A model generated the notes under the pieces. The model ran no database searches, was not told the origin of the DNA, and saw only the letters and a program-made list of their open reading frames with translations. From an uncultured Myxococcales bacterium (GTDB lineage: Bacteria; Myxococcota_A; UBA9042): a DNA stretch of 64,000 nucleotides. Below are positions 43,543 to 51,696 of the stretch, one piece after another (position 1 is the first letter of the stretch; each line of letters begins with the position of its first letter). The translations under genes and the position numbers were made by a program. The DNA is taken from positions 35,893 through 99,892 of the forward strand of contig CAIMLR010000015.1 of the NCBI GenBank assembly GCA_903842345.1, given 5' to 3'.

Positions 43543-45215
43543 GGCTTGCCGTCTGGACACTCACTGCGGTCATCCTCCTCGTTGGCTGTACGGCGCCCCA
43601 GCAGTCGGACACAACGTTGGCAGGCGCAGACGTCGCGGATCTGGACGCAATCGCCGCGACGGATTCAGCCTCGGCGCCTGACTTGCCGCCAACCAGTGAT
43701 TCGCCCGTGCTATGTCGCGCAGGCCTCGCCAATCCGACCTGGTACCAACGCGCCGTGGGCTACGAAGTGTTTGTGCGCAGCTTTCAGGACAGCGACGGCG
43801 ACGGCGTGGGCGATTTCAAAGGCCTGACCTCGCGGTTGGACTACTTGAATGACGGCAAGCCGGGCGGTGACGACCTGGGAATCGACCTGATCTGGCTCAT
43901 GCCCGTGAACGATTCCCCGAGCTACCACGGCTACGACGTCCGCGACTACCGCACGCTCAACGCGGACTACGGAACGGACGCCGACTTTGCCGCGTTCCTC
44001 GCCGCCGCACACGCGCGCGGAATCCGGGTGGTCATGGACCTCGTGCTCAACCACTCGTCCACGCAGCATCCGTGGTTCAAGGCGTCGGCCGCGGGTACCG
44101 ACAAGGCGGATTGGTACGTCTGGAGCGATGTTGCGATGAACTGGAAGCAGCCGTTTGGCACCAGTCCAAGCTGGCATGCCAACGGCAAGCGCTGGTTCTA
44201 CGGCGTGTTTTCGGCCGGGATGCCGGACCTGAACTACACAAATCCGGCGGTGACCGCGGAGATGACCGACGTGGCGCTGACGTGGCTGGATCGCGGTGTC
44301 GACGGGTTCCGGCTGGACGCGGTGCGGTATCTCGTGGAGACCGGCGCGGGCGCAGGCCAGAAAGATACGCCGCCGACGGTCGCGTGGTGGCAGACATGGG
44401 CCCAGCAGCTGCGCAAACATCAGGCGGACAACGCCAAGCTCGAGCCGCTGATGGTGGGCGAAGCGTGGGCGGCGAATGCGATCGCGGCGAAGTACCAGAT
44501 GGAGGGCGGGCTCAACATGACGTTCGACTTCGACCTCGCTTCAGCCGTGCTGACGAGCCTGCAGTCGGGAGACGGCCAGACGCTGCAGCAAGTGCTGTGC
44601 GCGGAGGATGGCGTGTTTGCCCCGAACGCGGCGCGCGGGACGTTCCTGACCAACCACGACATGGTGCGGATCGCGACGCAGCTGGCGAGCGCGCCGGACC
44701 TGCGCCTGGCGGCCGTGCTGTTGTTCGCCTTGCCGGGCACGCCGTGGGTCTACTACGGCGAGGAAATCGGTCTGCAGAACGGCAGCGGCGGCGATGAAGC
44801 CAAGCGTCAGCCGATGCAGTGGCAGCCCGGCGCGGGCGTCGGGTTCACGACGGGACAACCGTGGCAGCCGGCCAACGCGGACAGCGCGACGGTCTCCGTG
44901 CAGGCGCAGTTGGGCCAGAAGGACGCGCTGCTGACGCTGTACCGGAAGCTGATCGCGCTGCGCCAATCGTCGGAAGCGCTGGTGAGCGGGGAAACGCGGC
45001 TCCTGGGCACGGGCGGGCTGCTGGGCGTGCTGCGGCAAACGGGGCAGGAACGCGTGCTGGCGGTGTTGAACCTGGGCGATGCGGCGGTGACGCCCCATTG
45101 GGCGATCGCCCAAATCGGTCCGACGACGCAAATGACGGACCTGCTGACCGGCGAAGTGCGCGCGACGCTGCCGGCCATTGCCCCGCACGACTTCCGGCTC
45201 CTCCGCCTGCAATGA
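43539..45215 (+). CDS. GH13 alpha-amylase-family lipoprotein
   Basis: The protein has a lipoprotein signal (from TTG 43,539, hydrophobic core, lipobox LLVGC, Cys17) and a short linker, then a complete GH13 barrel: 'YEVFVRSFQDSDGDGVGD', 'MDLVLNHSS', the nucleophile Asp in 'GFRLDAVRYL' (about 261), the general acid Glu in 'MVGEAW' (about 308) and the transition-state Asp in 'TNHDMVR' (about 375), plus a C-terminal beta-sandwich. It should hydrolyse or transglycosylate alpha-glucans outside the cell. I chose TTG because it overlaps the upstream stop (TTGA) and gives a normal signal; GTG 43,551 is possible. Confidence 0.93.
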   Translation: MRLAVWTLTAVILLVGCTAPQQSDTTLAGADVADLDAIAATDSASAPDLPPTSDSPVLCRAGLANPTWYQRAVGYEVFVRSFQDSDGDGVGDFKGLTSRLDYLNDGKPGGDDLGIDLIWLMPVNDSPSYHGYDVRDYRTLNADYGTDADFAAFLAAAHARGIRVVMDLVLNHSSTQHPWFKASAAGTDKADWYVWSDVAMNWKQPFGTSPSWHANGKRWFYGVFSAGMPDLNYTNPAVTAEMTDVALTWLDRGVDGFRLDAVRYLVETGAGAGQKDTPPTVAWWQTWAQQLRKHQADNAKLEPLMVGEAWAANAIAAKYQMEGGLNMTFDFDLASAVLTSLQSGDGQTLQQVLCAEDGVFAPNAARGTFLTNHDMVRIATQLASAPDLRLAAVLLFALPGTPWVYYGEEIGLQNGSGGDEAKRQPMQWQPGAGVGFTTGQPWQPANADSATVSVQAQLGQKDALLTLYRKLIALRQSSEALVSGETRLLGTGGLLGVLRQTGQERVLAVLNLGDAAVTPHWAIAQIGPTTQMTDLLTGEVRATLPAIAPHDFRLLRLQ

Positions 45216-45248
45216 CAACCGCCGGGCAATCGGCTAACGTGGCGCCCC

Positions 45249-45884
45249 ATGACGACTTGGCTGCAAGGCTTTCTGCAATTTCGCGCGTGGCTCCCTGAGG
45301 CGCTGCTCGACTACATCGAGCCGAGCCAGACGGTGGACCCGCTGCACCTCCGGACGCTCCTCGCTTTGGCGCTCGCGGCGTTTCTCTGGTCGTTCGTCGC
45401 GCGGACGCTGTGGGGCATCGGGCTCGTCGTGCGGGATTGGCTCGCCGGCAGGCGGCTGGTCGTACAGGTCGCGACGCCCCTTTCATGGCTCGCGTGGCTG
45501 GTCGGCGCGGGCGCGGCCTGCTTGCCGTGGCTGGCGCTGTGGCTGACCGGCCGTCAGGGGCACATCTCCTGGGGCCTGATAACGGCCACCGCGATGTTGG
45601 CCCTCATCTGGTCGGCGCTGCGGATCGCAGAACGCAACCGCGTGTTTCTGTTGCGGGCCGACGACTGCCTCGTTGTCACGCGCGCGCTGCCGGGCTTGCG
45701 CACGGCCGAGCACCGGATTCCCCTCGACCTGCTGCTGCCATTCGCGGGGCCGCAATCCGCCGATGCGACGCAGCGCAATCTCGCGGCGTTCCTGCAGCAG
45801 CAATTGGGCTCGGAGCGGGCGGTCGTGCGGTACCTGCGGACGGTCGCGCGGCGGCGCCGCAAGCGGACGACTACTGCCGGTTAA
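45249..45884 (+). CDS. Hypothetical membrane protein (211 aa)
   Basis: There are three or four transmembrane helices (about 33-60, 76-100, 107-127), followed by a soluble C-terminal domain with several Leu-rich and basic segments (about 130-211). No family is recognised. It begins 33 nt after the amylase stop and may share its transcript. Its last 14 bases overlap the 3' end of the oppositely oriented kinase gene. Confidence 0.6.
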   Translation: MTTWLQGFLQFRAWLPEALLDYIEPSQTVDPLHLRTLLALALAAFLWSFVARTLWGIGLVVRDWLAGRRLVVQVATPLSWLAWLVGAGAACLPWLALWLTGRQGHISWGLITATAMLALIWSALRIAERNRVFLLRADDCLVVTRALPGLRTAEHRIPLDLLLPFAGPQSADATQRNLAAFLQQQLGSERAVVRYLRTVARRRRKRTTTAG

Positions 45885-47385
45885 CGAACCAGAAGGCGAA
45901 TCCGGCGCCAGCGAGCCCGGCGCCAATGGCAACCGCGATCAACCACAGCTTGGACGGTTGGCCCTCGTCGTCGGACGCGGCCGCCGGGAGTGGCTGCATG
46001 GACGTTTCGCGGCCGATCTGCCGGTCATCGACAGTCTCACGCGCCACGGCGCGAACGGGCGCTGGCCCGGTGGTCGCGCGCGCCGCAGCGGACGGTCCCG
46101 TCGGGGCCATCGTGTGCGGACGCTTGGCAGCCTGCTGAACGGCCTGCAGCGTCTCGCGCGAGACGGCCATCGTCTTGGCATCATCGGCATCTTCCGCAGC
46201 CGGCACCGGATACGGCGCAGTCGGCGCCTTCGCCGCCGGAGCCGGTTGTGCCTGGGCGGCCTTCTGCGCCTTGAGCATCTCATTGAGCTGCGCAGACATC
46301 CCCACGCCGACGATCGTCCGCTCGTCGTCATCCGCCGCCACGCCCGGCTGCGCGTCGGGCAACGTCGAATTCGGCGCTGCAGCCGCTTGGGGACGCGGCG
46401 CCTGGGTCGGCATCCGCGGAATCGCCCGCGGCGGCGCAGGAATCGCCACTTCAGCCGTTGGCGGCGCGCTCGACGGTGCCGCAGCCGGAGCCGCGTTCGG
46501 TGCCGGACGGCTCCGCCGCACATCGCGCAAAATGTCAGCCAACCGTTCCCGCACCGCTTCCGCGCTCTCCGGGCGCTCCGCCGGCTTCTTGGCCAGCAGT
46601 TCCTGCACCAGTTCACCCAGCCCAGGCGGCAGTTCCAGACCCGCGCGTTCCAGGCGCGGCGGCGGCGACTTCACGTGTTTCAACAGGATGTCGATAACCG
46701 AATTCCCGTCGAACGGCGGCTCGCCCGCGATCAGCTCGTACAACACCGCACCGAGCGCGTACAGATCCGTCTGCGGCACCGCCTGCTTGCCTTCCACCTG
46801 TTCCGGCGCCATGTAGTGCGGCGTACCAAAGACGCTGCCCGCCCGCGTCAGCTGCTGCGTGACCATCTCCTTGGGCAGCTTGGCGATCGAAAAGTCCAGC
46901 ATCTTGACGATGTCGCCACCGCCGCGGCTCAGCAAGAACAGGTTCTCCGGCTTGATGTCGCGGTGAATAATGCCTTCCGCATGCGCCACCGCCAACGCCG
47001 ACGCAACCTGCTCGCAGATCTTGAGCGCGCGTTCCACCGGAATCGCGCCAACTTCTTCCATCAGCGCGGACAGCTCCTGCCCTTGCAGGATCTCCATCGC
47101 GATGTAGACGCGGTCGGCGGCGATGCCGCGGTCAAAAATCGTGATGATGTTCGGGTGGTTGAGCGCGCCCGCGCCCTTGGCTTCGCGGATGAGGCGCTTG
47201 GCCGCGACTTCGTCCGCAACGTCCGTACGCAGCACTTTGACCGCCACGTCGCGGCCCATCTGGGTGTCCGTCGCGCGGTAGACCACAGCCATGCCACCCT
47301 TGCCCAGACGGCCGTGGATCACATAGCGATTGGCAAACGTGGTGCCAATCAGCGGGTCTTTTTCTCTCTCGTCTTGCGCGCTCAT
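45871..47385 (-). CDS. Serine/threonine protein kinase with C-terminal membrane anchor
   Basis: ATG 47,385 has GGAGG eight bases upstream. The kinase domain (about 20-275) has a glycine loop 'GRLGKGGMAVVY', VAVK (Lys50), catalytic 'HRDIKPEN' (141-148) and an activation segment ending 'GTPHYMAPEQ'. The DFG motif is DFS (Asp164-Phe165-Ser166), an unusual change at the glycine. A long Ala/Pro-rich linker (about 285-470) leads to one transmembrane helix near the C-terminus (about 478-500). This layout is typical of Myxococcota Hanks-type kinases. The partner is unknown. Confidence 0.93.
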   Translation of the reverse strand: MSAQDEREKDPLIGTTFANRYVIHGRLGKGGMAVVYRATDTQMGRDVAVKVLRTDVADEVAAKRLIREAKGAGALNHPNIITIFDRGIAADRVYIAMEILQGQELSALMEEVGAIPVERALKICEQVASALAVAHAEGIIHRDIKPENLFLLSRGGGDIVKMLDFSIAKLPKEMVTQQLTRAGSVFGTPHYMAPEQVEGKQAVPQTDLYALGAVLYELIAGEPPFDGNSVIDILLKHVKSPPPRLERAGLELPPGLGELVQELLAKKPAERPESAEAVRERLADILRDVRRSRPAPNAAPAAAPSSAPPTAEVAIPAPPRAIPRMPTQAPRPQAAAAPNSTLPDAQPGVAADDDERTIVGVGMSAQLNEMLKAQKAAQAQPAPAAKAPTAPYPVPAAEDADDAKTMAVSRETLQAVQQAAKRPHTMAPTGPSAAARATTGPAPVRAVARETVDDRQIGRETSMQPLPAAASDDEGQPSKLWLIAVAIGAGLAGAGFAFWFVNRQ

Positions 47386-47535
47386 CGGGGCGGCCTCCAG
47401 ATCGGACGTCTTGGTGCGGAAATTCGGGGGCGGAAAACGCCGCTCAATGCCCGCCGCGTCGCGCGCCAGCGTACGCAAAGCACCACAACTCCGCAATCCT
47501 TTCGCGCAGAAACCGCACAGTCTGGCGATCTGTCA

Positions 47536-47563
47536 TTGACAAATCCGTGACGAATGGTAGCCT
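47536..47563 (+). promoter_or_regulatory. Probable promoter of rpoZ
   Basis: TTGACA (47,536-47,541), 16 nt and TAGCCT (47,558-47,563), about 48 nt before the start. The -35 is a perfect consensus. Confidence 0.6.
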
Positions 47564-47611
47564 TCCGCCCCCCGGGGTTCAGACCCTGCACCTACCGGAC
47601 TGGAGTTTGCA

Positions 47612-47836
47612 ATGGCGCGGATTACGATTGAAGACTGCCTTGACACGGTTCCGAACCGCTTTGCGCTCGTCATCATGGCCGCCAAGCGCGCCCGCCAACT
47701 GGCTGACGGCGTCCCGGCGACGATCGAGACCAAGAACAAGGAGTGCGTCACCGCGCTCCGCGAAGCCGCTGACGGCCGCATCCGCTTCACGCGTTCCGTG
47801 TTGCCGTTGATCGAACGTCACGTCCGCAACGACTAA
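47612..47836 (+). CDS. rpoZ: RNA polymerase omega subunit
   Basis: The 74-residue protein is omega, which helps assemble RNA polymerase by binding beta-prime. It has the family pattern '[10 protein letters not shown]', '[16 protein letters not shown]' and the small acidic/hydrophobic C-terminus. TGGAG lies seven bases before the ATG. In this genome rpoZ is monocistronic here, next to a divergent kinase gene, rather than with gmk. Confidence 0.94.
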   Translation: MARITIEDCLDTVPNRFALVIMAAKRARQLADGVPATIETKNKECVTALREAADGRIRFTRSVLPLIERHVRND

Positions 47837-48007
47837 GCCCCCACGACCTGCGTCCAAGAGCAAAGTTCGTCGGTCAGCGCGTGTCGTTTCAGCGCACATT
47901 CCGGCAACTCTGCGGCTTGCGGTCACGCACGCCTGCGCGCAAATCCCTGAACTGATTGGCAAATAGCGTCTTGAACGGCCGCGGATCGGCAGGGAGGCGA
48001 AGCGCTT

Positions 48008-48727
48008 CTACTTGCCGTCGCAGCCGTCGCGTTCCAGCCGAGCCCGCGCTTCCAGCACTTTTGTCGCATAGCTCAGATTCGCCGGCAACTGCCCCGCACG
48101 CCAGGCTTTTTGCGGCGCAACGTGACCGGAATGATAGGCGCACAGCGCATAGACCGTTTCGCCGTCGAACATGCGCTTGAGCCGGCTGAAGTAGCTTGTC
48201 GCCGCCGCCGCCGCGCACCGCGATTCAGACGGATCATTGCAGCCGAACACGCGCGCGGTCCTTGGGACCAACTGCATCACGCCCTGCGCGCCCGCCGGGG
48301 ATTCCGCATCCGGGTTGAACCCGCTCTCCACCCAGGCAATCGCGAGCATCAGCAGCGGGTCTTCGCCACCGGCGCGCGCGGCACGTTCAATAATCGGCCG
48401 GACTTGCCGGCAACGCGACGCCATCTTCACGCTTGTTGTCAGCGGCTTGGGCGGCGGCGCACGGAGCGCATCGTCGGCGTCGTCGATCTCATTGAGCGCC
48501 GCATCATCGACGTCCACGAGCGCCGCGCGGCGCCCCATCGGCAGGCGACGGGCGCCGCCTTCATCATCCGGCATGTCTGATTCGTCCGCCGGGCCACCCG
48601 GGCGCACACCATGGCGCGACGCCGTCCGCAGCGCGGTCGGCGCACAAGCAACCTGGCAAGTCAGCGCCAGCAACGCGATCAAAAAAATGCGCTGATGTCG
48701 TTGATACCGCACGGTGTTTTCGCGCAC
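48008..48727 (-). CDS. Lytic transglycosylase-like lipoprotein (SLT domain)
   Basis: GTG 48,727 has GGAGG five bases upstream and starts a lipoprotein signal with a Cys-bearing lipobox ('CQVAC'). After an Asp/Ala-rich linker the SLT domain (about 105-235) contains the catalytic Glu in 'AIAWVESGFNPDAESP', then 'GAQGVMQLVP' and a Tyr/His motif 'ALCAYHSG', all of the family 1 lytic transglycosylase core. It would cut peptidoglycan glycan strands at the outer envelope. A GTG at 48,712 is an alternative start. Confidence 0.88.
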   Translation of the reverse strand: MRENTVRYQRHQRIFLIALLALTCQVACAPTALRTASRHGVRPGGPADESDMPDDEGGARRLPMGRRAALVDVDDAALNEIDDADDALRAPPPKPLTTSVKMASRCRQVRPIIERAARAGGEDPLLMLAIAWVESGFNPDAESPAGAQGVMQLVPRTARVFGCNDPSESRCAAAAATSYFSRLKRMFDGETVYALCAYHSGHVAPQKAWRAGQLPANLSYATKVLEARARLERDGCDGK

Positions 48728-48917
48728 GCAGCCTCCAGCCCTCGCGTGAGGGCAGCGACCTTGTGCCACGCAAAATCGCCTTTGTCTAGAGGTGTTCCGA
48801 TACTTATCCACAGGATCCGCACACAGCAAGCCATTGCCGAGCCATGACTACCCGCGCGCCGCAACGTCTGCTACCGTACCGCCCTCTTCGCTCCAAACGG
48901 AGTCAGGCGGGCACACG

Positions 48918-49640
48918 ATGGGTTTCCTGGATTTCTTGACGGGCGGTTCGCCGCAGAAGCAGATCGACGGCATCAAGCGCCGTCTGATGGACGCATTTCG
49001 CCAAAGCGACGAGCGCTACGAGTGCATGGACAAACTGGCCAAGCTCGGCACGCCAGAAGCGCTGGACGCGCTGCTGGAGCGGTTTACGCTGCGCGTGAAC
49101 GGTCCGACGGTGGATGAGGAAGAGAAGGCCTACGCGCACAAGCTGGTGGGGCGCTGGGGCGATGCGGCGGTCGAGCCGCTCAAGAAGTTCATCGCGACGC
49201 ATGACGCCGTGTACTTTCCGCTCAAATCCCTCCGCGAGCTGGCCGGCGACGACGTGGCCGTGGAAGCGCTGATGCAGGCGATGGACGGCACGGATCCCGG
49301 CTATCACGAAGGTCTGGAACGGCTGCGGGAAATCGTCTCCAATCTGCGGGACTTCCAGCATCCCCGCGTGCGCGCGGCGCTGGTGGCGCTGCTGGCCAGC
49401 CGGTCCAATGAGATTCGCTTCTTCGCGCTCGATGGCCTGTCAGGCTATCCGTCCGAGGAGATTGCCGGGCATTTTGCCGCGCGGCTGCTGGATCCAGACG
49501 AGAGTCAGCGCGTGAAGCAGCTGGCGCTGGAGCTGCTGGTGGACAAGGAAGTGTCGATGGCGCAGTGGGCCGCAGAATTGGCGCCCGTGTTGCCGCCGAT
49601 GTACCGCATCGATCCAGCGGGCCTGGTCCAGCGCAAGTAA
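48918..49640 (+). CDS. HEAT-repeat-like protein (240 aa)
   Basis: The product is all-helical with repeating helix pairs of about 30-35 residues ending in a Leu-rich second helix ('AVEPLKKFIATHDAVYFPLK', 'VRAALVALLASRSNEIRFFA'), the pattern of HEAT/PBS-lyase-type repeats. It has no signal. Such proteins are usually scaffolds; there is no catalytic motif. ATG 48,918 has AGGCGG upstream. It precedes greA without a shared promoter. Confidence 0.7.
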   Translation: MGFLDFLTGGSPQKQIDGIKRRLMDAFRQSDERYECMDKLAKLGTPEALDALLERFTLRVNGPTVDEEEKAYAHKLVGRWGDAAVEPLKKFIATHDAVYFPLKSLRELAGDDVAVEALMQAMDGTDPGYHEGLERLREIVSNLRDFQHPRVRAALVALLASRSNEIRFFALDGLSGYPSEEIAGHFAARLLDPDESQRVKQLALELLVDKEVSMAQWAAELAPVLPPMYRIDPAGLVQRK

Positions 49641-49645
49641 ACCGC

Positions 49646-49675
49646 TTGACCAGCGCCGGTCGTCGACCCTATTCT
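49646..49675 (+). promoter_or_regulatory. Probable promoter of greA-tsaE
   Basis: TTGACC (49,646-49,651), 18 nt and TATTCT (49,670-49,675), about 137 nt before the greA start. The long leader could carry regulatory structure, but I see none. Confidence 0.5.
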
Positions 49676-49811
49676 GTGCACTTGCGAGGACTTGCCCCGC
49701 GCGCGGTCGTTTTCCACACGCCGCGCCAAGCAAGTCCCTGATTTCCTGTTTTATTGGTTACGTCCGCGCGTTGCTGCGCTCTGGGTTCGCCCAGTCTGCC
49801 TGAGGTTCAAG

Positions 49812-50294
49812 ATGTCCAGTCAACCGCCGATTACGCCCCGCGGCTACGCCCGCTTGCATGAACAACTCCAGCACCTGCGGGAGGTCGAGCGGCCCCGGAA
49901 TGTCCGTGACATCGAGGAGGCGCGCGCCCACGGCGATCTCAAGGAAAACGCCGAATACCACGCCGCCAAGGAACGCCAGAGCCACATCGCCGGCATGATG
50001 CAGTCGATCGAGACGCAGCTCGCGACCGCGCAGATCATCGATCCGAAGTCGCTGTCGGGCAATCGCGTCATGTTCGGCGCGACCGTGACGCTGAACGATC
50101 TGGACCAGGAGGACTCCCCGCCGGTGCGCTACCAGATCGTCGGCGATTTGGAGAGCGATCTGGCGTCCGGCCTGATTTCCCTGAACTCGCCGCTCGCGCG
50201 CGGCCTGGTGGGCAAGGAATTGGGCGCGGAAGTTGTTGTCACGACGCCCAAAGGCCAACGCAACTACCTGATCGAAAAGATCGAATTCATCTAG
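49812..50294 (+). CDS. greA: Transcription elongation factor GreA
   Basis: GreA enters the RNA polymerase secondary channel and stimulates cleavage of backtracked RNA. The 160-residue protein has the N-terminal coiled coil with the acidic tip 'AHGDLKENAEYHAAKE' (Asp and Glu that hold Mg2+) and a C-terminal FKBP-like domain containing 'YQIVGDLESD' and 'ISLNSPLARGLVGKELG'. ATG 49,812 follows TGAGG. The gene is followed two bases later by tsaE. Confidence 0.97.
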   Translation: MSSQPPITPRGYARLHEQLQHLREVERPRNVRDIEEARAHGDLKENAEYHAAKERQSHIAGMMQSIETQLATAQIIDPKSLSGNRVMFGATVTLNDLDQEDSPPVRYQIVGDLESDLASGLISLNSPLARGLVGKELGAEVVVTTPKGQRNYLIEKIEFI

Positions 50295-50296
50295 CC

Positions 50297-50734
50297 ATGC
50301 GACTCAATCTCGGTCCGCAGCCTGTGCCCGACGCGGCCGCGATGGCTGCCCTCGGCCAGCGCCTGGCGCAGCAGATCCACGCGGGCGACGTGATTGCGCT
50401 CGTGGGCGACCTCGGAGCGGGCAAGACGACGCTGGTGCGTGGGCTGTGTGCTGGATTGGGCATCGCGCCGGAGCAGGTCTCGAGTCCGACTTTCGCGCTG
50501 TGCAATCTCTACGAAACGGCCGCGTTCCACGTCGTGCACATGGACCTCTACCGCCTGGAGTCGGCTGACGACTTGGCTGCCGCGGGCCTGGATGAATGGC
50601 TCGCAGCACCCGACGCAGTATGCCTGATCGAATGGCCAGAAGTCGCCCGCCGCGATTTGCCAGCGACGACTGTGTGGCTGCACCTCTCGGTCGTCCCGGG
50701 TGGTCGCCTGGTCGTGCAAACCGACGCGCGCTAG
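50297..50734 (+). CDS. tsaE: tRNA threonylcarbamoyladenosine biosynthesis ATPase TsaE
   Basis: The 145-residue protein has the Walker A 'GDLGAGKTT' (37-45), 'SSPTFALCNLYE' (switch) and 'DLYRLESADDLAAAGLDEWL', the TsaE signature. It hydrolyses ATP to drive turnover of the TsaBDE complex in making t6A on tRNA. Two bases separate it from greA. The other tsa genes are elsewhere. Confidence 0.95.
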   Translation: MRLNLGPQPVPDAAAMAALGQRLAQQIHAGDVIALVGDLGAGKTTLVRGLCAGLGIAPEQVSSPTFALCNLYETAAFHVVHMDLYRLESADDLAAAGLDEWLAAPDAVCLIEWPEVARRDLPATTVWLHLSVVPGGRLVVQTDAR

Positions 50735-50787
50735 CCACCCCCGACGCTTCCGCCTATCCTCCGGCGGCGGACCTTTTGGAGCCATGC

Positions 50788-51696
50788 ATGATCTTCTCCC
50801 GTGTCGCCCTTTTGGTGTTCCTCCTCGCCGGATTTTTGGCTGGCACGTCCGCGTACGCGCAAACGCGCTCATACGTCTGCCCGGTCGATGGCGCGCGCGT
50901 CACGCAGGCGGGAGGCGACGGTCAGCCGGCGCCCAAGATGTACTCAGACTTTGAAGTGCCGACGGAAGCGTACGCCAACCGCATCGTCGCCTGTCCGTCC
51001 TGTGGCTACGCGCAGTGGGCGGTGGAATTTGAGAGGCCGGTGGACGCGAGCGTGGTCGCCTACACCAACCAGAACCTCAAGAAGGAAGCGCGCCGCGTCG
51101 CGGAGCCGCGTTTTGCCTGGAAACACTTCATCGACTTGATGCGCTTTCGCCACGCGCCAGCCCGCGAGCAGGTGACGGGGCTCCTGTACTACACCTACGT
51201 GCTCAAACGCGCGCGGCCGGGTGGCGGGCAGGACTACGACCTGGAGATGCAGATCAAGCAGATTCGTGCCGAAGTGCTCAATCTCCTGTTTGCCGCGCTC
51301 AAGGACGATCCACCGCGGTCGGAGCGCGCGCGCCTGGAGTGGCTCTATCTCGCCGGCGAATTGACGCGGCTGACCGGCGATCCCAAGCGGGCGCTGCCGC
51401 TGCTCGACGACGTGTGCGACCTGAAGGAAATCGCCGGCCACCTGGTGGGCAACCTCGCTTGCGAGATGGCGGATCGAGCGCGGCGCGGCGAATGCTTTGA
51501 GGACTACCAGGGCGGCTTCGTCGACGTGACGACCGCCAGGCCGCCGGTGAAGGCGGTCGAATTGCCCAAGGCGCCGACGCCGACCAAGGCTGCGCCTGCC
51601 AAGCCGAGCGCGCCGCTGCCGCCGATGGAACGCGAGGCGCCGCCGCGTGGCGCGAGCGATGGCAGTGCGCCGCCGCCGCCGCCGATTCCCCGATAG
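50788..51696 (+). CDS. Secreted DUF2225-like zinc-motif protein (302 aa)
   Basis: ATG 50,788 gives a signal peptide cleaved after AYA. The mature protein begins with two Cys pairs ('YVCPVDG' then 'VACPSCGYAQW'), a zinc-ribbon-like element as in DUF2225 proteins, followed by a helical TPR-like region (about 95-230) and a Pro/Ala-rich tail (about 240-302). DUF2225 proteins are mostly cytoplasmic, so an exported version is unusual. A role in the envelope is likely, the details unknown. Confidence 0.7.
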   Translation: MIFSRVALLVFLLAGFLAGTSAYAQTRSYVCPVDGARVTQAGGDGQPAPKMYSDFEVPTEAYANRIVACPSCGYAQWAVEFERPVDASVVAYTNQNLKKEARRVAEPRFAWKHFIDLMRFRHAPAREQVTGLLYYTYVLKRARPGGGQDYDLEMQIKQIRAEVLNLLFAALKDDPPRSERARLEWLYLAGELTRLTGDPKRALPLLDDVCDLKEIAGHLVGNLACEMADRARRGECFEDYQGGFVDVTTARPPVKAVELPKAPTPTKAAPAKPSAPLPPMEREAPPRGASDGSAPPPPPIPR

